The notes: generated by a model from the sequence alone, not told the origin. A stretch of 64,000 nt of DNA from Zygnema cylindricum (GCA_037447655.1 JBBHKE010001462.1:126001-190000); one strand, 5' to 3'; positions 1-12,916 are shown, numbered from the stretch's first letter. Program-made: numbers and translations.

Positions 1-1408
1 TTGAGGAGTTAGCAGCCTCTCTCCCTTTAAAGTTTGTACAAATATTGGTATCTTTGCCATTTTATAATTTATCGCTGGTTAGGCGTTTTCAACGATTCTT
101 TTTGTTGTGGACTCAAGGGAGTTGAGATTGCACAGGGGTGTAGTCAAATTCTTTGTGTGTTTGCTTGGGTATCAATGGTCCTAGTTGAAAGAGGGTTAGT
201 CAAAAACTACCTTGAGGCTTCCTAAATTTTATAGTCCAATGGGGAACACAGAATTGCATATACCATGTTAGTTATAAGATATATATGATATCTATGACAT
301 GTTGTACTGTACTTACTTTACAAATGGTACCTACTTAAAATCTTATGGTAATGAAAAAAAAAATACAAAAAAAATGAAATATAATTGACCTGACAATAAA
401 AGGTAAACAAAAATAAAAAACAAAAAAACGTTATAAAAATTGATAACGAAAACCAAAAAATGATGTGTAATGAGATTCGTATTATAGTTAGCAATAACAA
501 TTAATTAAATAAAATAAAACAACAGTAACAATCAATAAAAAAAAATAAAAAAAAATAAAAAAAATTATCAAAATAAATTTTAACGGTAAAATGTATTTGC
601 AGTTTATTTTTTGGAACTGAAAACACAAGACAAAAACACAAAACACGAAACACGGCATTGGAAACATGATGCCTCGATATTGAGCACGATATGATATACT
701 ATGATATATGATATTGACATTTCTCTCACATTCTTACTTTCTCTCCTCTTTCTCTTGCCTCCCACCGTAACCACTCCTCCCACCCTGTCCACTGTTTCCA
801 TTTTTGTCCCTTGTTGTTTTTTCCTCTACCAACCAATTACACTTGTTTTCTTTTTATTAAATGAGAACACATCTTTACACCTTTGTCGTCTCCCACTTCC
901 GCTAGCCAAACCTCGTAAAAAAAACTTTACAAGTTTGGAATGTCTTGGGTATCGTAAGTGTTTTGTCGAAAGAGCCGGTTATACCCACCATAAGTGGATT
1001 TGTTTTCAGCCCCGGACTTTAGTAATCTTTCGTCCAGTAGCTTTCCTCCGATCCACAATGTCCACACGTACAAACAAAGATTAAGCTTTTGAACATGATC
1101 TAGATGTTTTCAAGGCTCATGATTTGGGATCTCATCGTTCACCGTTATGCACCCTTTTGTACGTGATCTAGATTTTATCAAAGCTTACGATTTGGGATCC
1201 AATCGTATATGGTTATACACCCGTATCCCTTAAGTCTTGCAGATATTGGGTATAGCACGCCCACCACCTTCCTTCACCCATATTTTTTCGGATGTAACAA
1301 ACGTCACTCCTTGGCATCTCTTTCTCATATTTTTCTCTTTGGGTCCTTGTCCTACCAAATCGTGTGGATCACGAGAAACTATGGCTCGATCTTGGCGTTT
1401 TCTTTGAG
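1..1408. other. AT-rich sequence, no gene recognised
   Basis: No open frame here shows domain similarity or splice structure that I recognise. The stretch at about 340-600 is strongly A-rich on the plus strand. The frame at 701-1084 is compositionally biased (Ser, Leu, Phe, Pro) and I do not accept it as a gene. Confidence 0.5.
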
Positions 1409-2060
1409 TTGATTGGAAGACCCTCTATGCTGAGCATGAGGATCTTGTTATTAGTGCTTCGTTCACACCTTGTGGTCCATCTATGCATTCGAATGTTGGG
1501 TCCACTTATCGGCAAGCTGTTCATTTGGATCGTGTAGGTGAGCTTTTGGATCGTGTTGATGAGCTTTCTTGTGCAGTTGGGGGCTTCAACCTTTCACATG
1601 TGTTGCACAGACTTTTGCAACAGTTGAGGTCCTTCGAGCACTTCATTTGTCCTTATTGTTAGTGGAACTGTTCCCTCTCGGATTTGTGATCTTCTCCCGA
1701 CATCTCACCTAGTGTCGCCACCAAGCCAAATGGTGTGATCCGCCATATTGTCGAGGGAGAGGTGTCATACAGATTGGTGGTCCGTGCCATATGTATTCGA
1801 CTCCAACCTGCATTTCATGATTGTTTTTCTCCTCACCAGTTTAGAGTGGCAACTCGGAGGGTTTTGAGGTCGTGGTCCATGGGATTCGAGCTTTGTTGGA
1901 TATCCACCCCGATTGGTTAGACCTCCAAGTCGATGTTTTAAACGCCTCCAATATGAGGACCAGACCGTCAATTTTTGCAGCTTATGGGTGTCCCTACCTT
2001 CATTGTCGAAATATTTGGCGAAATATTCGCCTTTGTGTGAGTCTTTCATTTTTTGACCAA
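1409..2060 (+). pseudogene. Decayed reverse-transcriptase (non-LTR-like) remnant
   Basis: Conceptual translation in shifting frames gives fragments typical of plant reverse-transcriptase ORFs. One reads KPNGVIRHIVEGEVSYRL followed by RAICIRLQPAFHD (about 1725-1860). After a frame change comes VHGIRALLDIHPDWL and then LQVDVLNA (about 1872-1945), which corresponds to the RT palm region where xxVDxxNAF is expected. The expected Phe after NA is lost, there are several frame changes, and no flanking LTR or poly-A tail is clear. I call it a dead retroelement fragment. LINE-like identity is from pattern memory only. Confidence 0.6.
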
Positions 2061-2518
2061 CAACCTCATCGGGAATAATAATTTGTTAGTTTGCCCTTTT
2101 TTGCGAATTAGTTTCTATTACAGTGTTTTTCACTTTGTTCATTTATTTGTTTGTTTATTAAACAGTTTCATCCTGGGTTTTCATACCTTTTGTTCCCGTA
2201 TATTCAGGTGGTTCACCATCACGCTTTCCTTATAAAGCTCATGATAATGATTTAGTGTTAACATGGTTGTAATAGTAACCTGTCCCTAAGTAGTAAGATA
2301 ATTCATATGATGTCCAGATTGTATTAACATTCCTTTGAAATTTTCACACAAACACCTATGAAACAACGTTGTAGATATGCTTTTTACAAGACAACTCTTT
2401 GTCAACCATTAACGACGACATCGGCACAAGACATTTGCATATCATATGGGCATACAGTCCAAACATTTGAACAATGTTGATCACAATTACATGAGATTTC
2501 AAGTGTGAGCGACATCCG

Positions 2519-2943
2519 TACACCACGAACTTACTAACGTTAAAAAATAATTATTATGAGGACTTTCTTAGGGTTATTGATTCTACTTCTAATTCTAATT
2601 GTCATTTTAATTCTATGCGTAAGTGGGACTTTATTAAGAAAGCACGATGGTAAACCATCTAAATACATGGGAACAAAAAACGAAAGGCAAAAATGGAAAT
2701 GAAAACCGAACACGAAGCGAAGAAAACTGAAAGGAAGAACAATGCGAAAGAAACTAACAAATTGACAAGGACAAGCCGAAATATAAATTCCGGCGCAAAT
2801 GACGTGGACGATTTTCAACCGATAATTGACAGAGCATTAAGAAAAAAAACAATTAGTGTTGATAGCACTATTTTGTGGTCAAAGGGCAAAAGTAAAACGG
2901 GACCGAAGTAGTGTTATTATCACTAATAGCGATTCACGGTGTA
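2519..2943. mobile_element. Family C MITE (TA-bounded inverted repeats)
   Basis: The left end reads TACACCACGAACTTAC and the right end CGATTCACGGTGTA, so the ends are inverted copies bounded by TA. The unit is about 425 bp with no coding capacity. An A-rich core with the phrase TTTTGTGGTCAAAG recurs near 63430, so this is a subfamily. A TA target duplication would fit Tc1/mariner-type elements. The superfamily is an inference. Confidence 0.7.
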
Positions 2944-3787
2944 CTTACAATTATATAACAACACACCAGAAAAGATTTTGTTTTTCCCTCTTTTTCTAGT
3001 GAAAGTTTTCTAGTTTACAAAGCAATTATGAAATCAACAATACCACAATGACATATAATGCGAAAAATTAAAAACCATAAAACAAGTGGTTGTTTTGTAT
3101 ATTTTTCGCATTTTCTACCCAATGAAGAGTACGTTGTATTTAAACCAATCCACACCATGAGATTTTAAATGGTACAACAATTCTAGAGAAATCATGGAAC
3201 AATGTTTTACATGAACAAGGAAAAGAAAGGAGGAACAAGGATCCACAAAGACAAAAAAGAGAAGAAAGTTAAACAAAAAACAAAGCAAGAAAAGAACAAA
3301 AAATATATGAAATTTACACATTACAACAAACACTTTAACTATACACAAAGCGATTGCTCTTACTATATGCGAAGAAAGTCTATACATGAAAAACTTCTCC
3401 TACCTAAACGTAATAATAAGCTTTACTACATTTAAATTTAGATATTTACTTATCATCATAAACTTCTTTATGTCCAATAGGAGCATAATGAGGTATTAAC
3501 CAAAATCCAAAAACCAAAAAGGGTTTAAAAAACTGGAAAGAAGAAAATAGTGCTAAAATTCAAACCTTTGCACCAAAAACATAAAAAACTTAAAAAACTT
3601 AAAAAGGTTCACAAAATAAAAGAGTTGCCTATCGTCAATTAAACAACTATGTATACACGTAAAAACATCAAAATTGTAAATACACTCCCTCAAAGGTTTC
3701 TATAGACAACTATGGGATGTCACATAACACCAACATTACAAAGTTTTCAATCGAAAGAAGTTCAAATTTCTCAAAAAGTTTTCCTTT
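2944..3787. other. Intergenic AT-rich sequence, nothing recognised
   Basis: Purine-rich plus strand with short A runs. No exon-like segment was found before the ALDH7B stop codon, so this is probably its 3' flank. Confidence 0.5.
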
Positions 3788-6700
3788 CTAACCTCCAAAG
3801 TTAATCCCCTGAGCCAGAGGAAGATCTTTGCTGTAATTTATGGTACTGAGATCCCAACATTCCCACCCTCCACTACAAGCTTTAGCGACAAAAAAAACAA
3901 CGAAATATATAATTTTGGGAAATTTAATGCAACTGCGACAAAGTGGGATGCCAATAAACCTAAAACACAAAACCCAAAACTGGAAATATAAAGCAAGAAA
4001 TGGTACAAAAAAAAAAAAACAAACCGAATATACCAAACTTTAAAGCGTTTTTCACTCCACAAACTTCTACGAACAAATGAAAATCATAAAACCGCCAAAT
4101 TTATAAATTAAAGTGAATGCACCAAAATTACAAAAAGGGGAAATTGAAACAGTGGAAGGAGAATGGAGATATTATACAAAACAAAGGAAACAAAACAGAA
4201 AAAAATGAAGATATTAAACAAAACGAAGAAACTGAATCCAGTGGAATACAACGGAACTACAATAGAACTACAACGCAATTACAACGGACCTAAACGGAAC
4301 TGGAAACATCTGTCACTGTCACTCACCATGTGGATCGTCTCATGTACTGTTTCCAAGAATCACTCCCAGCTTCTCTCCCGCCTCCTGTTGCCTTTTCTCC
4401 ACCGAAAGCTCCTCCTATTTCCGCGCCATTTGTGGGAATATTTACATTCACAATCCCACAATCGCTCCCACTCGGCCTGCAATTTTCCGTATATAAAGTT
4501 ACAGAATTTACCGTGGAGAATCAAGTTTCCAGATCCCTTTTCTCCCATTTTTTAAATTGAAGATATAAGACAAGCGTGGTTACAAAGGAAACAAAGGAAC
4601 CAAAGGGACACAGAAAAGGTATTGTGGATTATCGAAATCGAAGTTGTTTCAACATTGCTTTTGATTTTTCCTTGTTATCAAAATAGGTTGTTGTGTGTAT
4701 TACCCTTTAGTTTTATTTTCACATCTTAATTATGGTCAAAATGTACCACTTTGGCGTAAAAAAAAAGAGAAAAAATATTATTAAAAAATGACAAGACAGG
4801 GTTTCGAATCTCTATCTGTAAAATAGAAAAATAAAGAAGATACAGGAAGGAAGGGAGGGAGGGAGGGAGGGAGGGAGGGAGAGAGGGAGATAGAGAGATA
4901 AAATTACCCGGTCCATCGAAAAATTGTCTCTGGGTTTCGAGTAAAGATCGAGCTTGACAGACCTTGTGGCACAGAATTGTTTAAAGCAATGGCATCCTCT
5001 AAATCCTGCAAAAAAAAACAAAGAAAGGGAGGGAGAGAGAGAAGGAGGAAAGGGAAGCGAGAGTGGGTAAACTCTGAAAAGTCGTATTCAATTCTTTCTC
5101 ACAAAATTTTACCAAGACGGTTTATTCACATTATCCCTCTCCCTCTACTGCTGCCTCGACCTTATGCGTATTCCCTCTCTCTCTCTTCAACCCCAATTCT
5201 CCTGCCCGCGCCAGGCGTCACCTCGGCAGCGTCCCCCTTATCCCCCCTCCTCCCGATCGATCTGATTTTGTCCTCCCTCCTGATCAAAATTTTTCCCTCC
5301 CGCAAAAGCCCCATGGCAAACTAATCCCTCCTATATCCATGACCTTTATGTGAGACAAAAAATGTGAGACAAAAAAGGTCAATGTGAGACAAAAAAGGGT
5401 CATTAAGCACCATTCTCAAACATCAATGTCGAGCTTTTTTCCAAAATTTTCGTACATACTCTCCCCAGGTTTTAACCGATAACAATTTCAATAATTTGTT
5501 CAAATGTGTTTACCACACAACTTATACCAAAAGTTGAAAACATCTGTATGCATAGAATACAAATGTTATGCATAAAAAAAAGGAAAGTAGGAAAAAAAAA
5601 AGTGTAAATGTTAATAGAGGTGAAATTGATTTTGTTGTTCAGTTATTTGCTTTATTTCCTTTTTATTATACGGAAAAGTGAGCCTTAAGTCCCCAGCTTT
5701 AATTTTACAGCTGTCGTACCAAACACCAGATTTCTATAATTCTTCTCTATGCCCAAATGGGGTAAAAAAACAGAAAAGAAAAAAACAAACCTGATTCAAA
5801 ATTTTTTGAATTCCTTGTACAAAATGGGATTTTGAAACTTCGGTATGAAGCGGTCCCAATAGTGTGGATGCCTCCAATGGGTCTCCAGCCTTTACTTGAC
5901 CATAAGCCTTTAACAACCTTTCCAACATTTCGTCATATATGCCTTCCTGCAAATACTGCATTCACATTACAAAAGAACAATACCGAGTCAATACAAGAAT
6001 TATTGTGGATTGTGGGCATATTTTTATTTTATAATGTGAATTTCGTGGGCCAAATTTTATTGAGATTACTGCAGTTCTATTAGGGATATAGTGTGGTTTT
6101 TTTATGGTAGTTGGACAGTAATTAGTGGCGCTGCATTTTGTTGGTTTATTTGTATCGTAGTTTGTGTGGATCCTATTGAAATACTTAGGATTAAACTCTA
6201 AAAGAATATATTCAAATATAGTGCAATATAAGTGCGCGTTTGCAATAATCGAGGGGATTGTGTTACAAAAGGGTAAAATAAATTACAATCTATTGAAGTG
6301 AAGAAACTTATAAAAAAAAATTGATTACAACAAAGCTACACCGTGAATCGTAATTAGCGCTAATATTTTTTTCGCCTCTTAAAACATCTTTTCTCCGTAC
6401 ACACATATCAAATTGTGGATCTGACGGTTGCGATTGAAAGGTAACATTCTCAGCTTACGAATGGCAGTCTTAAATTGAAAATTGGACAAATGTGTACAGA
6501 GAAAAGATGTTTTCAGTGGCGAAAAAATTACTAACGCTAATTACGATTCACGGTGTAGCGTACAAAAGAAAGGGACAACAGACGCCTTCCAAACAACACA
6601 TTTAACGAAATTCAGTTTTTAGACTTTGCATTATCCTTTGAGCCAACCGACAGTCACTTCCACATAATATATTTTGGTTTGAGTTAAAAGTTTCCACCAA

Positions 6701-9700
6701 CCAGACGTCGACAGGTGGTACAACGCTGACCAGCTGTCCCAACGGCAGCAAATAAGACGGAACGAACAGCCAATGAGAGATCAGCATCTTCCATCACCAC
6801 AATGGCATTATTTCCAGAAAGCTCCAAAAGACATCGACCAAATCGGGAGTTCACGTGATCCCGGACGAGTTGTCCCACCTGTGATGTAAAACATTCTCAT
6901 TTTTTGTTACATTATTTAAAGCAACGACGGGTTGAAAATATACTCAAAGAGGAAAGCGACAGATTCTGTTTCTCCATTTGGAACAGTTTTTCCTAGTAGA
7001 AAACCACAGAAACTATTTGTCCTCAGTTTTGATGAAAAAACAAACAGAAAAGATGACAGGATATGTCATAAGAGAAGACAACGTCAGAGAACAACCCAAA
7101 GACAAACCAAAACAACCAGAGGATCAAAAAAATCTTCTCAATTTCCCGTATTAATTAATAAAAAATAAAGAAAATGCAAATAAAAGAAATGCTCTTTATT
7201 TTTCTTAGTCCTCACCTTTGTACTGCCCGTGCTCGTCTCACGTCGATTCGCGCTCTCCTTGCATTAGCTGCTGAACATGATTTCCATATTCATCAAATGG
7301 ACGTTAAAAATGCCTTTTTGAACGGTGTCCTCTCAGAAAACATTTATATGCAGCAACCCGAAGGGTATGTGTCCCCTGGCTCTGAACACTTAGTCTGTCA
7401 CCTCATCAAAACAATATACGGTTTGAAACAATCTCCTCGTGTTTGGAACCATACTATCGATGCCACTATGAAGAAAGAAGGCTTCACTCGCATTGACGCT
7501 GACTTTAGCATCTATTCTCGTGGCTCAGGTGCTTCTTTAATTATCGTTGCTATTTTTGTTGATGACCTCATCCTTGTTGGTCCGTCTCTTTCTGAAATTT
7601 CCAGCGTTAAACTCCTTCTTCAACGTCATTTTGACATGAGTGACCTCGGTGAACTCACATACTACCTTGGAATCCAAGTCCTCCGTAATCGCTCCACTAA
7701 GACACTTTGCCTCTCCCAGGAAACCTTTGTCTCTGATCTCCTTGACCATTTTGGTATGGCCGATTGCTCTTCTATCTCCACCCCTTTGGATGCCAATTCT
7801 CCTCTTGTCCCCTCCACAAGAGAGAGAGAGAGGGAGAGAGAGAGAAAGAGAGAAGAGAAACTGAAGAGACATTCCAATTTCTCCCCCATCATTTTGTGGA
7901 CCATGTTTTCTTGAGTCCGAGTCTACACCATGGCTTTCTTTTTTTCTTTTTACAACTTCAAGGCTTGGTGTAAGATCTGGAGGCTGACACATGAAATAGT
8001 GTGGATCTTCTTCCTCACGCATAGTTCCGAATCTAGCTTTGACACAAACACACTAATTACAGTAAGAAAAGAACCCATTATATACATTGAACATAAAATA
8101 GTGTGGATCAAATACTAACGGTGAGCAACTTTGACACAAACCACATTGAGTAGGATAAGGAACAAGCTCACCGAATACTTTGAATATGAAATAGTGTCGA
8201 TCGTGTTTCTCAAAAAGCAATTTTGACAGTCCACACTAATTACCATAAGACTTCCAAACTCACCCAATACGGCACATGGGAAATTGAAGGCGGTAATCAC
8301 TCCAACAATGCCCAGAGGATTCCATTGCTGAGTGAAAAGAAGACCAGTCCACAGTAACAAGAATGTTAGGGTTTGAGGAACAAGGGCATAGCAGGGAAAT
8401 AGTTACCACTTGGTTCTTAATTGATGTACAATCTCGTGAAACAAAGAAAACACAAAACAAAGACAGAAAAAACAAAAGAGTCTCCTCAGTTAATCCTACT
8501 TGTAACAGTAATAACTGCACCACAAGAATTTCAAGTACAGCCAGAATTCTTCAGGAAAATTAACCGTCACTAGCATCCAGAAATAATCCTTTTGACAAAA
8601 TTGGAAGTCATTAACATTCACATCAAATTCACGATCTTTAAATCAATTTACAACCAAATTTGTTCAGGTATCTCGATGAAAACAAGGATCACTCACCTCC
8701 ATCATGAAGTGATTTGGCCCTGTAAAAAACAAAAAATAAAAAAGAGGGAAAAGAAACACCTCAGTTGCAAAACACAGCAGAGAGTGAACCAAAATCGGCG
8801 ACAAAGCTCTCAAAACCTCGGATAAATCAAGAAAGCCAAGACTTTGTAACAGAATAGACACGCAGAAAACTTAAAATCCATGGATTTGCCCACCATTCAT
8901 GTTGAGGAAAGGACAGAAAGGCGAGAGGGAGGGAGAGGGAGAGGGAGAGGGAGGGAGGAGGAGAGGAGAGGAGAGGAGAGGAGGAGGGAGGGAGAGGAGA
9001 GGGAGGAGGGAGGGAGGAGAGGGGGGGAGGTGAGGGATGTGACAAAAGATGATGTGATAAAAAGATGTGATGTGATGATGAGATGATGTGATGATGTGGA
9101 GGGAGGAGGGAGGGGGAGGGAGGGGAGGGAGGAGGAGGGAGGGAGGAGGAGGAGGAGGAGGAGGGAGGAGGGGGAGGAGGAGGAGGAAGGAAGGAAGGAA
9201 GGAATAAGGAAGGAGGAACGAGGGGAAATGGAATATTGTCCACTGAGCTGACGGCTTAGCCCGACTGCATAGTCACACATGTCGATGAATTCCTGCTTGC
9301 AAAAACGACAACTTTTTTTCTTTTTAATACCTCAAATAATGGCTTAAGCACGCAAATGTTATACTGACAACAATATGAGACGCATCATAGGAGAATTCAC
9401 AACAATCATCATCAACATGAAACTTTATTGCCCATTAAAGCTAAAAACAAGAAGACAAGACAAAATGACACCTGGATGTACATTATCGACATTTATTCTT
9501 TCTTTCCAAGTATAAGAGCACTTGCTTACTAACTTTCAAAGCTTAATCTAAGAGATGGCTAGACACTAATAGGAAGATGCAAATAGTATTTCTATAGAAG
9601 GAATATTCAGCAATTTTGACATACTGGTAGACATGTCAAACTGTTCCAAATGTAATGCGGGGATGAATAAAACATATAAAAGAGAAAATGGCTTTAGAAA

Positions 9701-12700
9701 CCCCAAAAAGTTCAAATTCAACAATGGTAACAAAATGCATAAATGACATAAATAACTCTGGAGTCCAGTAGCTCATGTGAACAGAATTTTCTATTAAAGT
9801 GCCTATATACGACCATCAGGAAAGCCAAAATGACAAAAATGTCGCTAAAAACTGAAGCCTTACATTGGTCAGATCTGATAGTTTAGACGAGCCAAGCATA
9901 AATACTATTTATGTTTATTTTAGAGACAAAAACAGGCAAATTCTTAAACGGCGTTTGGTCCCTACTGACTGACATAGATGCTCTCCCTTTCACATTAATC
10001 CCCACAACAGGTTTCATTTTGTTACGAAGGACTTAGAAAAACAAAGAAGGCTTACCTGCACTTCTCCAATACCTTCTGGAAGAATCTTGCCCATTTCCAA
10101 TGAAATTAAGGCCCCAAGATCATTCACTTTTTCACGAAGGGCGTCCCCTATCTGCCTCACAATCTCTCCACGCTTTGGGGCAGGCGTCTAACCAAATTAA
10201 AAAGAAAAAAGTCAACTTACGACATTTTGTCTCATGAGTCATGCAGATACAGCAAAAGAAAGACATGGCCGAGAAATATTTGCCTTAACAGCCACCTCTC
10301 TTAACTTTAAATAAATAGAGTATAGTCGATTTCGTATTTTTCAATATTGTTTTGTAACAAAAGTTCGAAAGTTCGAAAGTTTGAAAATGCATGTCCGTTT
10401 GTCATATAACAACAATAAACTTTTCACCAATAGAAGCTTCGAACCTGTACTTTTTGTGAACAACATTACACGAAGTTCAAATCTCTTACAACTATTCGCC
10501 AAAAGTTCAATAATCAGGACGCAAAATAATAATCATGGAACCGGCTTCGAGTTGAACGGTGGTTGTTATGGTATCATTATATTTCAGGGAAGAACTTCAC
10601 AGAGTTGATAATTGTAGTGACAAGAATTAGACAAGGATTCTTATCAGCTATTTGCAAGACACAGGAACCTTGGATTTGAGCTATTATGCAAGTTCTACAC
10701 TAATGATGTATTTATGTTGTAAAAATGTATAAACATCGGCACATATTATGAATATTACCAAATTGAACAAATTCAAAGATCTCATTTTTCAAAAACAAAG
10801 AATTATTAACCTGAATGTGGTTGCAAGAATTCCCTTAATGAAGCAAGCAAGATTTCGTACAAAACGCAAATGAAAGGCGAAAAGTGTTTCAGAACCAGGA
10901 GCCAAAAAAGTCCAGATTTAGCGATTAGAAATTGTGCCAGTCACTGCATTTTTATGACCAAACATTGTCAAAATTAATCAAACATTTAGCAAACACTAAT
11001 TTTGATAACAAACATTGTCTGAAAAGGAGCTTACAGACTCAACCATGGGCTTCCAAAATCCTGTTAAATAAGAAGAGTAGAAATGATAAAAAAAAGAAAA
11101 AAATAAAGAAAATAGAGGAGGCGGAAGAGGAAGAGGAAGAGGAAGGGGACTGGAAATGATCGCTTTCATTCCTGTTGAATGATTGCAGGGAATGATTGTA
11201 GAACTAAATAATTTTGAAAACAAAAGCTACACAAATAGTCTTAATCGCAACTTGCATGTGCTCTGAAAGGGTATACGAAAATTGGTCATTCTTATGTACA
11301 GAGAAAGAATGATATATTAGCAGACAAATCATCTATTTTCCGATTAAGACTCACATTTTCTAAACAATTCCTTGCTTGTAAACTCGACCTTATGGCACAG
11401 AAAATGAAGCAAGTAACCATGGTATTGTCACAGAAATTGACTGATTGTCTCATAAAACCAACAAAGTTTCTCAAAAGCATAATTTTTTAGAATTTCTTTA
11501 GTCAAACAAGGATCAACTTGTACCGCAAAGAACACAGCCAAAAATCAAAATTCTCCAACAATCAGTGTTCCCCTTCAAAATCTTTGGTGCCTTATCAAAC
11601 TTTTTGATATTTATCATTAACTCGTACTGTTGTACAAAGCAATGTATCCTTCAAACGCACTATTTTATTGTCAGCAGGTAAGATTTGACTGAATTGGTTC
11701 TCCGGTAACTACTTTGTCAATTACTTTTGCAATTTGTTTGGAAGTTTTTTTTTGGCAGTTTTTTGTTTTTTTTTTTTTTGGCAGTTTTACATGAAAACGT
11801 ACGAGGATGCTTAAAATGACAATTGCTGAATGCACAGAGAAGTTCTATGAAAAATCGTGATATGAATCATATTTTAAAGTGCGGCCAGAATGCGTCCATA
11901 TTACACGCTTTCAATTCAAATTTTGGTAATTTTATTTGAGATTTACCAGGTAATTTCGAATAAAAAACGAGTAATATGGCTTCATTCTCTGCAGTGTGGA
12001 ACTATGATATGAATCATGAAGTTAAGAGGAGTGGGAGGGAGGGGGAGAAGGAGAGGGAGAGAGAGAGGGAGAGAGAGAGAGGGAGAGAGGGAGGGAGGGA
12101 GGGAGAGGAGGGAAAGAGAGAGAAAGGGAAAGTGAGAAGAGGGAGAGAAAGAGAGAGAGGGAGGGAAAGGGAGAGGGAGGGGAGATAGGGGGGGAGAGAG
12201 GAGCGAAGGGGGAAAGAGAAAGGAAGGGGGAGAGAGATACTCACTTCCATCCATTGCCTCTTAACTTCTTCACACGCCTTGAGACTCGACTCATAGTCTT
12301 CCAACGAGCCTTCTATAACCGTTGCTATTGGCTGAAAAAAAAAAACAAAAAAAAGGGAGGGGGAGGGAAAGAAAGGAAAAAAAAAAAAACCTGGTTAGAA
12401 ACACATGTGTCCCTCCAAAACGGAAGAAGCGAAGACGCGACGGAGACATTCAAAGGAGTACAGGAAGCAGAAATACTCTTTATTAGTGCAGATTAATTAC
12501 ATATGATCCATTAAATTTCGTTTTCTTTTTTCAAAGACACAAATTCAACCAGCATTGCTAAGAATTTTTTTAGCTCAAGAATAGCAATTAAACTCAGGTA
12601 ATGACTTGACAACTTACTCATCACAATTGACAAGTGACCTCTAATGCTGCAATTTTACAAAATTAAAAAAAATAACTGATAAAATAATTCCAAAAAACCT

Positions 12701-12916
12701 AAAATTAGGCGATTGTGTCAGTTTTTACAAGGTATGTGGACTAAGAAGAAAAACAAAGAGAAAACAATGTCCATACTTTTCCATGAGAGGGGCTGACAGA
12801 TGTTATACAAGGTCCTCTACCTCCCCAGCTCCCTCCCACGTGTGAGCCTCCGTACACTCCAGCATTGCTTTCAGTGGCATTGAGGCCCAGGCTGGTGAGA
12901 ATGCTGTGGGCCATGA
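3788..12916 (-). CDS. ALDH7B: Aldehyde dehydrogenase family 7 (antiquitin-type, ALDH7B) gene, two internal exonic segments missing
   Basis: NAD-dependent aldehyde dehydrogenase of the plant ALDH7B (turgor/stress-responsive, alpha-aminoadipic semialdehyde DH) family. I read 11 exons on the minus strand in gene order: 12916-12777, 12331-12245, 10187-10056, 9292-9220, 8719-8697, 8327-8264, 6878-6702, 5955-5791, 5005-4908, 4476-4327, 3845-3788. Key motifs are [27 protein letters not shown] (general base Glu), [13 protein letters not shown] (catalytic Cys), [36 protein letters not shown] and the C-terminus [18 protein letters not shown]. Phases agree between neighbouring exons except around 8264-6878. 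There about 75 residues (NAD-binding segment WNACIA..FTGSS) are absent and the frame breaks. About 48 residues (FVEPTI..ELFAPVLYV) are absent between 5791 and 5005. A copia RT fragment lies inside the first gap. The ATG (12914-12912) sits 2 nt after a strong acceptor, so an upstream 5' exon is likely. The locus may be a pseudogene, or the assembly may have lost exons. Confidence 0.88.
5026..5062. repeat. GA-rich tract next to ALDH7B splice acceptor
   Basis: Polypurine on plus, so polypyrimidine on the gene strand. It ends about 20 nt before the acceptor of the exon at 5005-4908. A similar tract at 4847-4892 lies about 15 nt beyond the donor of the same exon. Confidence 0.6.
6337..6557. mobile_element. 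Family C MITE inside ALDH7B intron
   Basis: Near-palindromic 221-bp unit. The left end is TACACCGTGAATCGTAATTA and the right end is its inverse (GATTCACGGTGTA), bounded by TA. The subterminal sequence CGCC-rich/TTTTCTCCGTACAC also recurs inverted, giving long terminal inverted repeats. It lies in the intron between the exons at 6702-6878 and 5791-5955. Confidence 0.8.
7200..7818 (+). mobile_element. Ty1/copia reverse transcriptase fragment (RVT_2), antisense inside ALDH7B
   Basis: An uninterrupted frame encodes most of a copia RT domain. Motifs are [14 protein letters not shown], the polymerase motif FVDDLILVG (YxDD type), [27 protein letters not shown] and STPLDANSP at the end. It has no gag, protease, integrase or RNase H, and I see no LTRs. 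It begins directly after a TTTCTTAG acceptor-like sequence and ends in a GA microsatellite (7816-7862). It is antisense to ALDH7B and occupies the intronic region where about 75 ALDH7B residues are missing. The lack of stops over about 205 codons suggests recent insertion or capture, not an ancient relic. Confidence 0.85.
7988..8262. repeat. Degenerate tandem repeat, about 90-100 bp unit, 3 copies
   Basis: Three successive blocks each begin with GAAATAGTGTGGATC or a close variant (near 7994, 8096, 8190) and contain CTTTGACACAAAC/AC or a variant about 45 nt later. They lie in the ALDH7B intron just before the exon at 8327-8264. The copies have diverged. Confidence 0.55.
8920..9219. repeat. Long GA-rich (GGGAGGGAGG) tract in ALDH7B intron
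   Basis: About 300 bp of nearly pure purine on the plus strand, interrupted by a GATGTGATG-rich block (about 9035-9095). On the gene strand it is polypyrimidine starting immediately at the donor of exon 9292-9220. It produces long spurious Pro/Ser frames on the minus strand. Confidence 0.8.
9300..12240. other. ALDH7B introns between exons 2-4, with GA tract at 12030-12235
   Basis: Contains exon 10187-10056 and otherwise no recognisable feature. The 12030-12235 GA-rich tract starts about 5 nt past the donor of the exon 12331-12245 (read on the gene strand). Confidence 0.6.

Noticed and set aside
701-1084. 127-aa plus-strand frame with a hydrophobic start
   Set aside because: No domain, no splice structure, and composition typical of T/C-rich non-coding DNA.
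5230-5330. Minus-strand GKILI-like peptide as the missing ALDH7B segment
   Set aside because: It matches only the first five residues; the following sequence does not resemble FVEPTI or ELFAPV.
7000-8000. Complete LTR retrotransposon around the copia RT
   Set aside because: No paired LTRs, primer-binding site, integrase or gag found.
8827-9280. Minus-strand frames of 127-138 aa (Ser/Pro-rich)
   Set aside because: They are translations of the CT side of a simple-sequence tract inside an ALDH7B intron; only the end near 9292-9220 is a true exon.
11982-12304. Minus-strand frames of 90-96 aa
   Set aside because: Mostly read-through of an ALDH7B exon into a CT tract.
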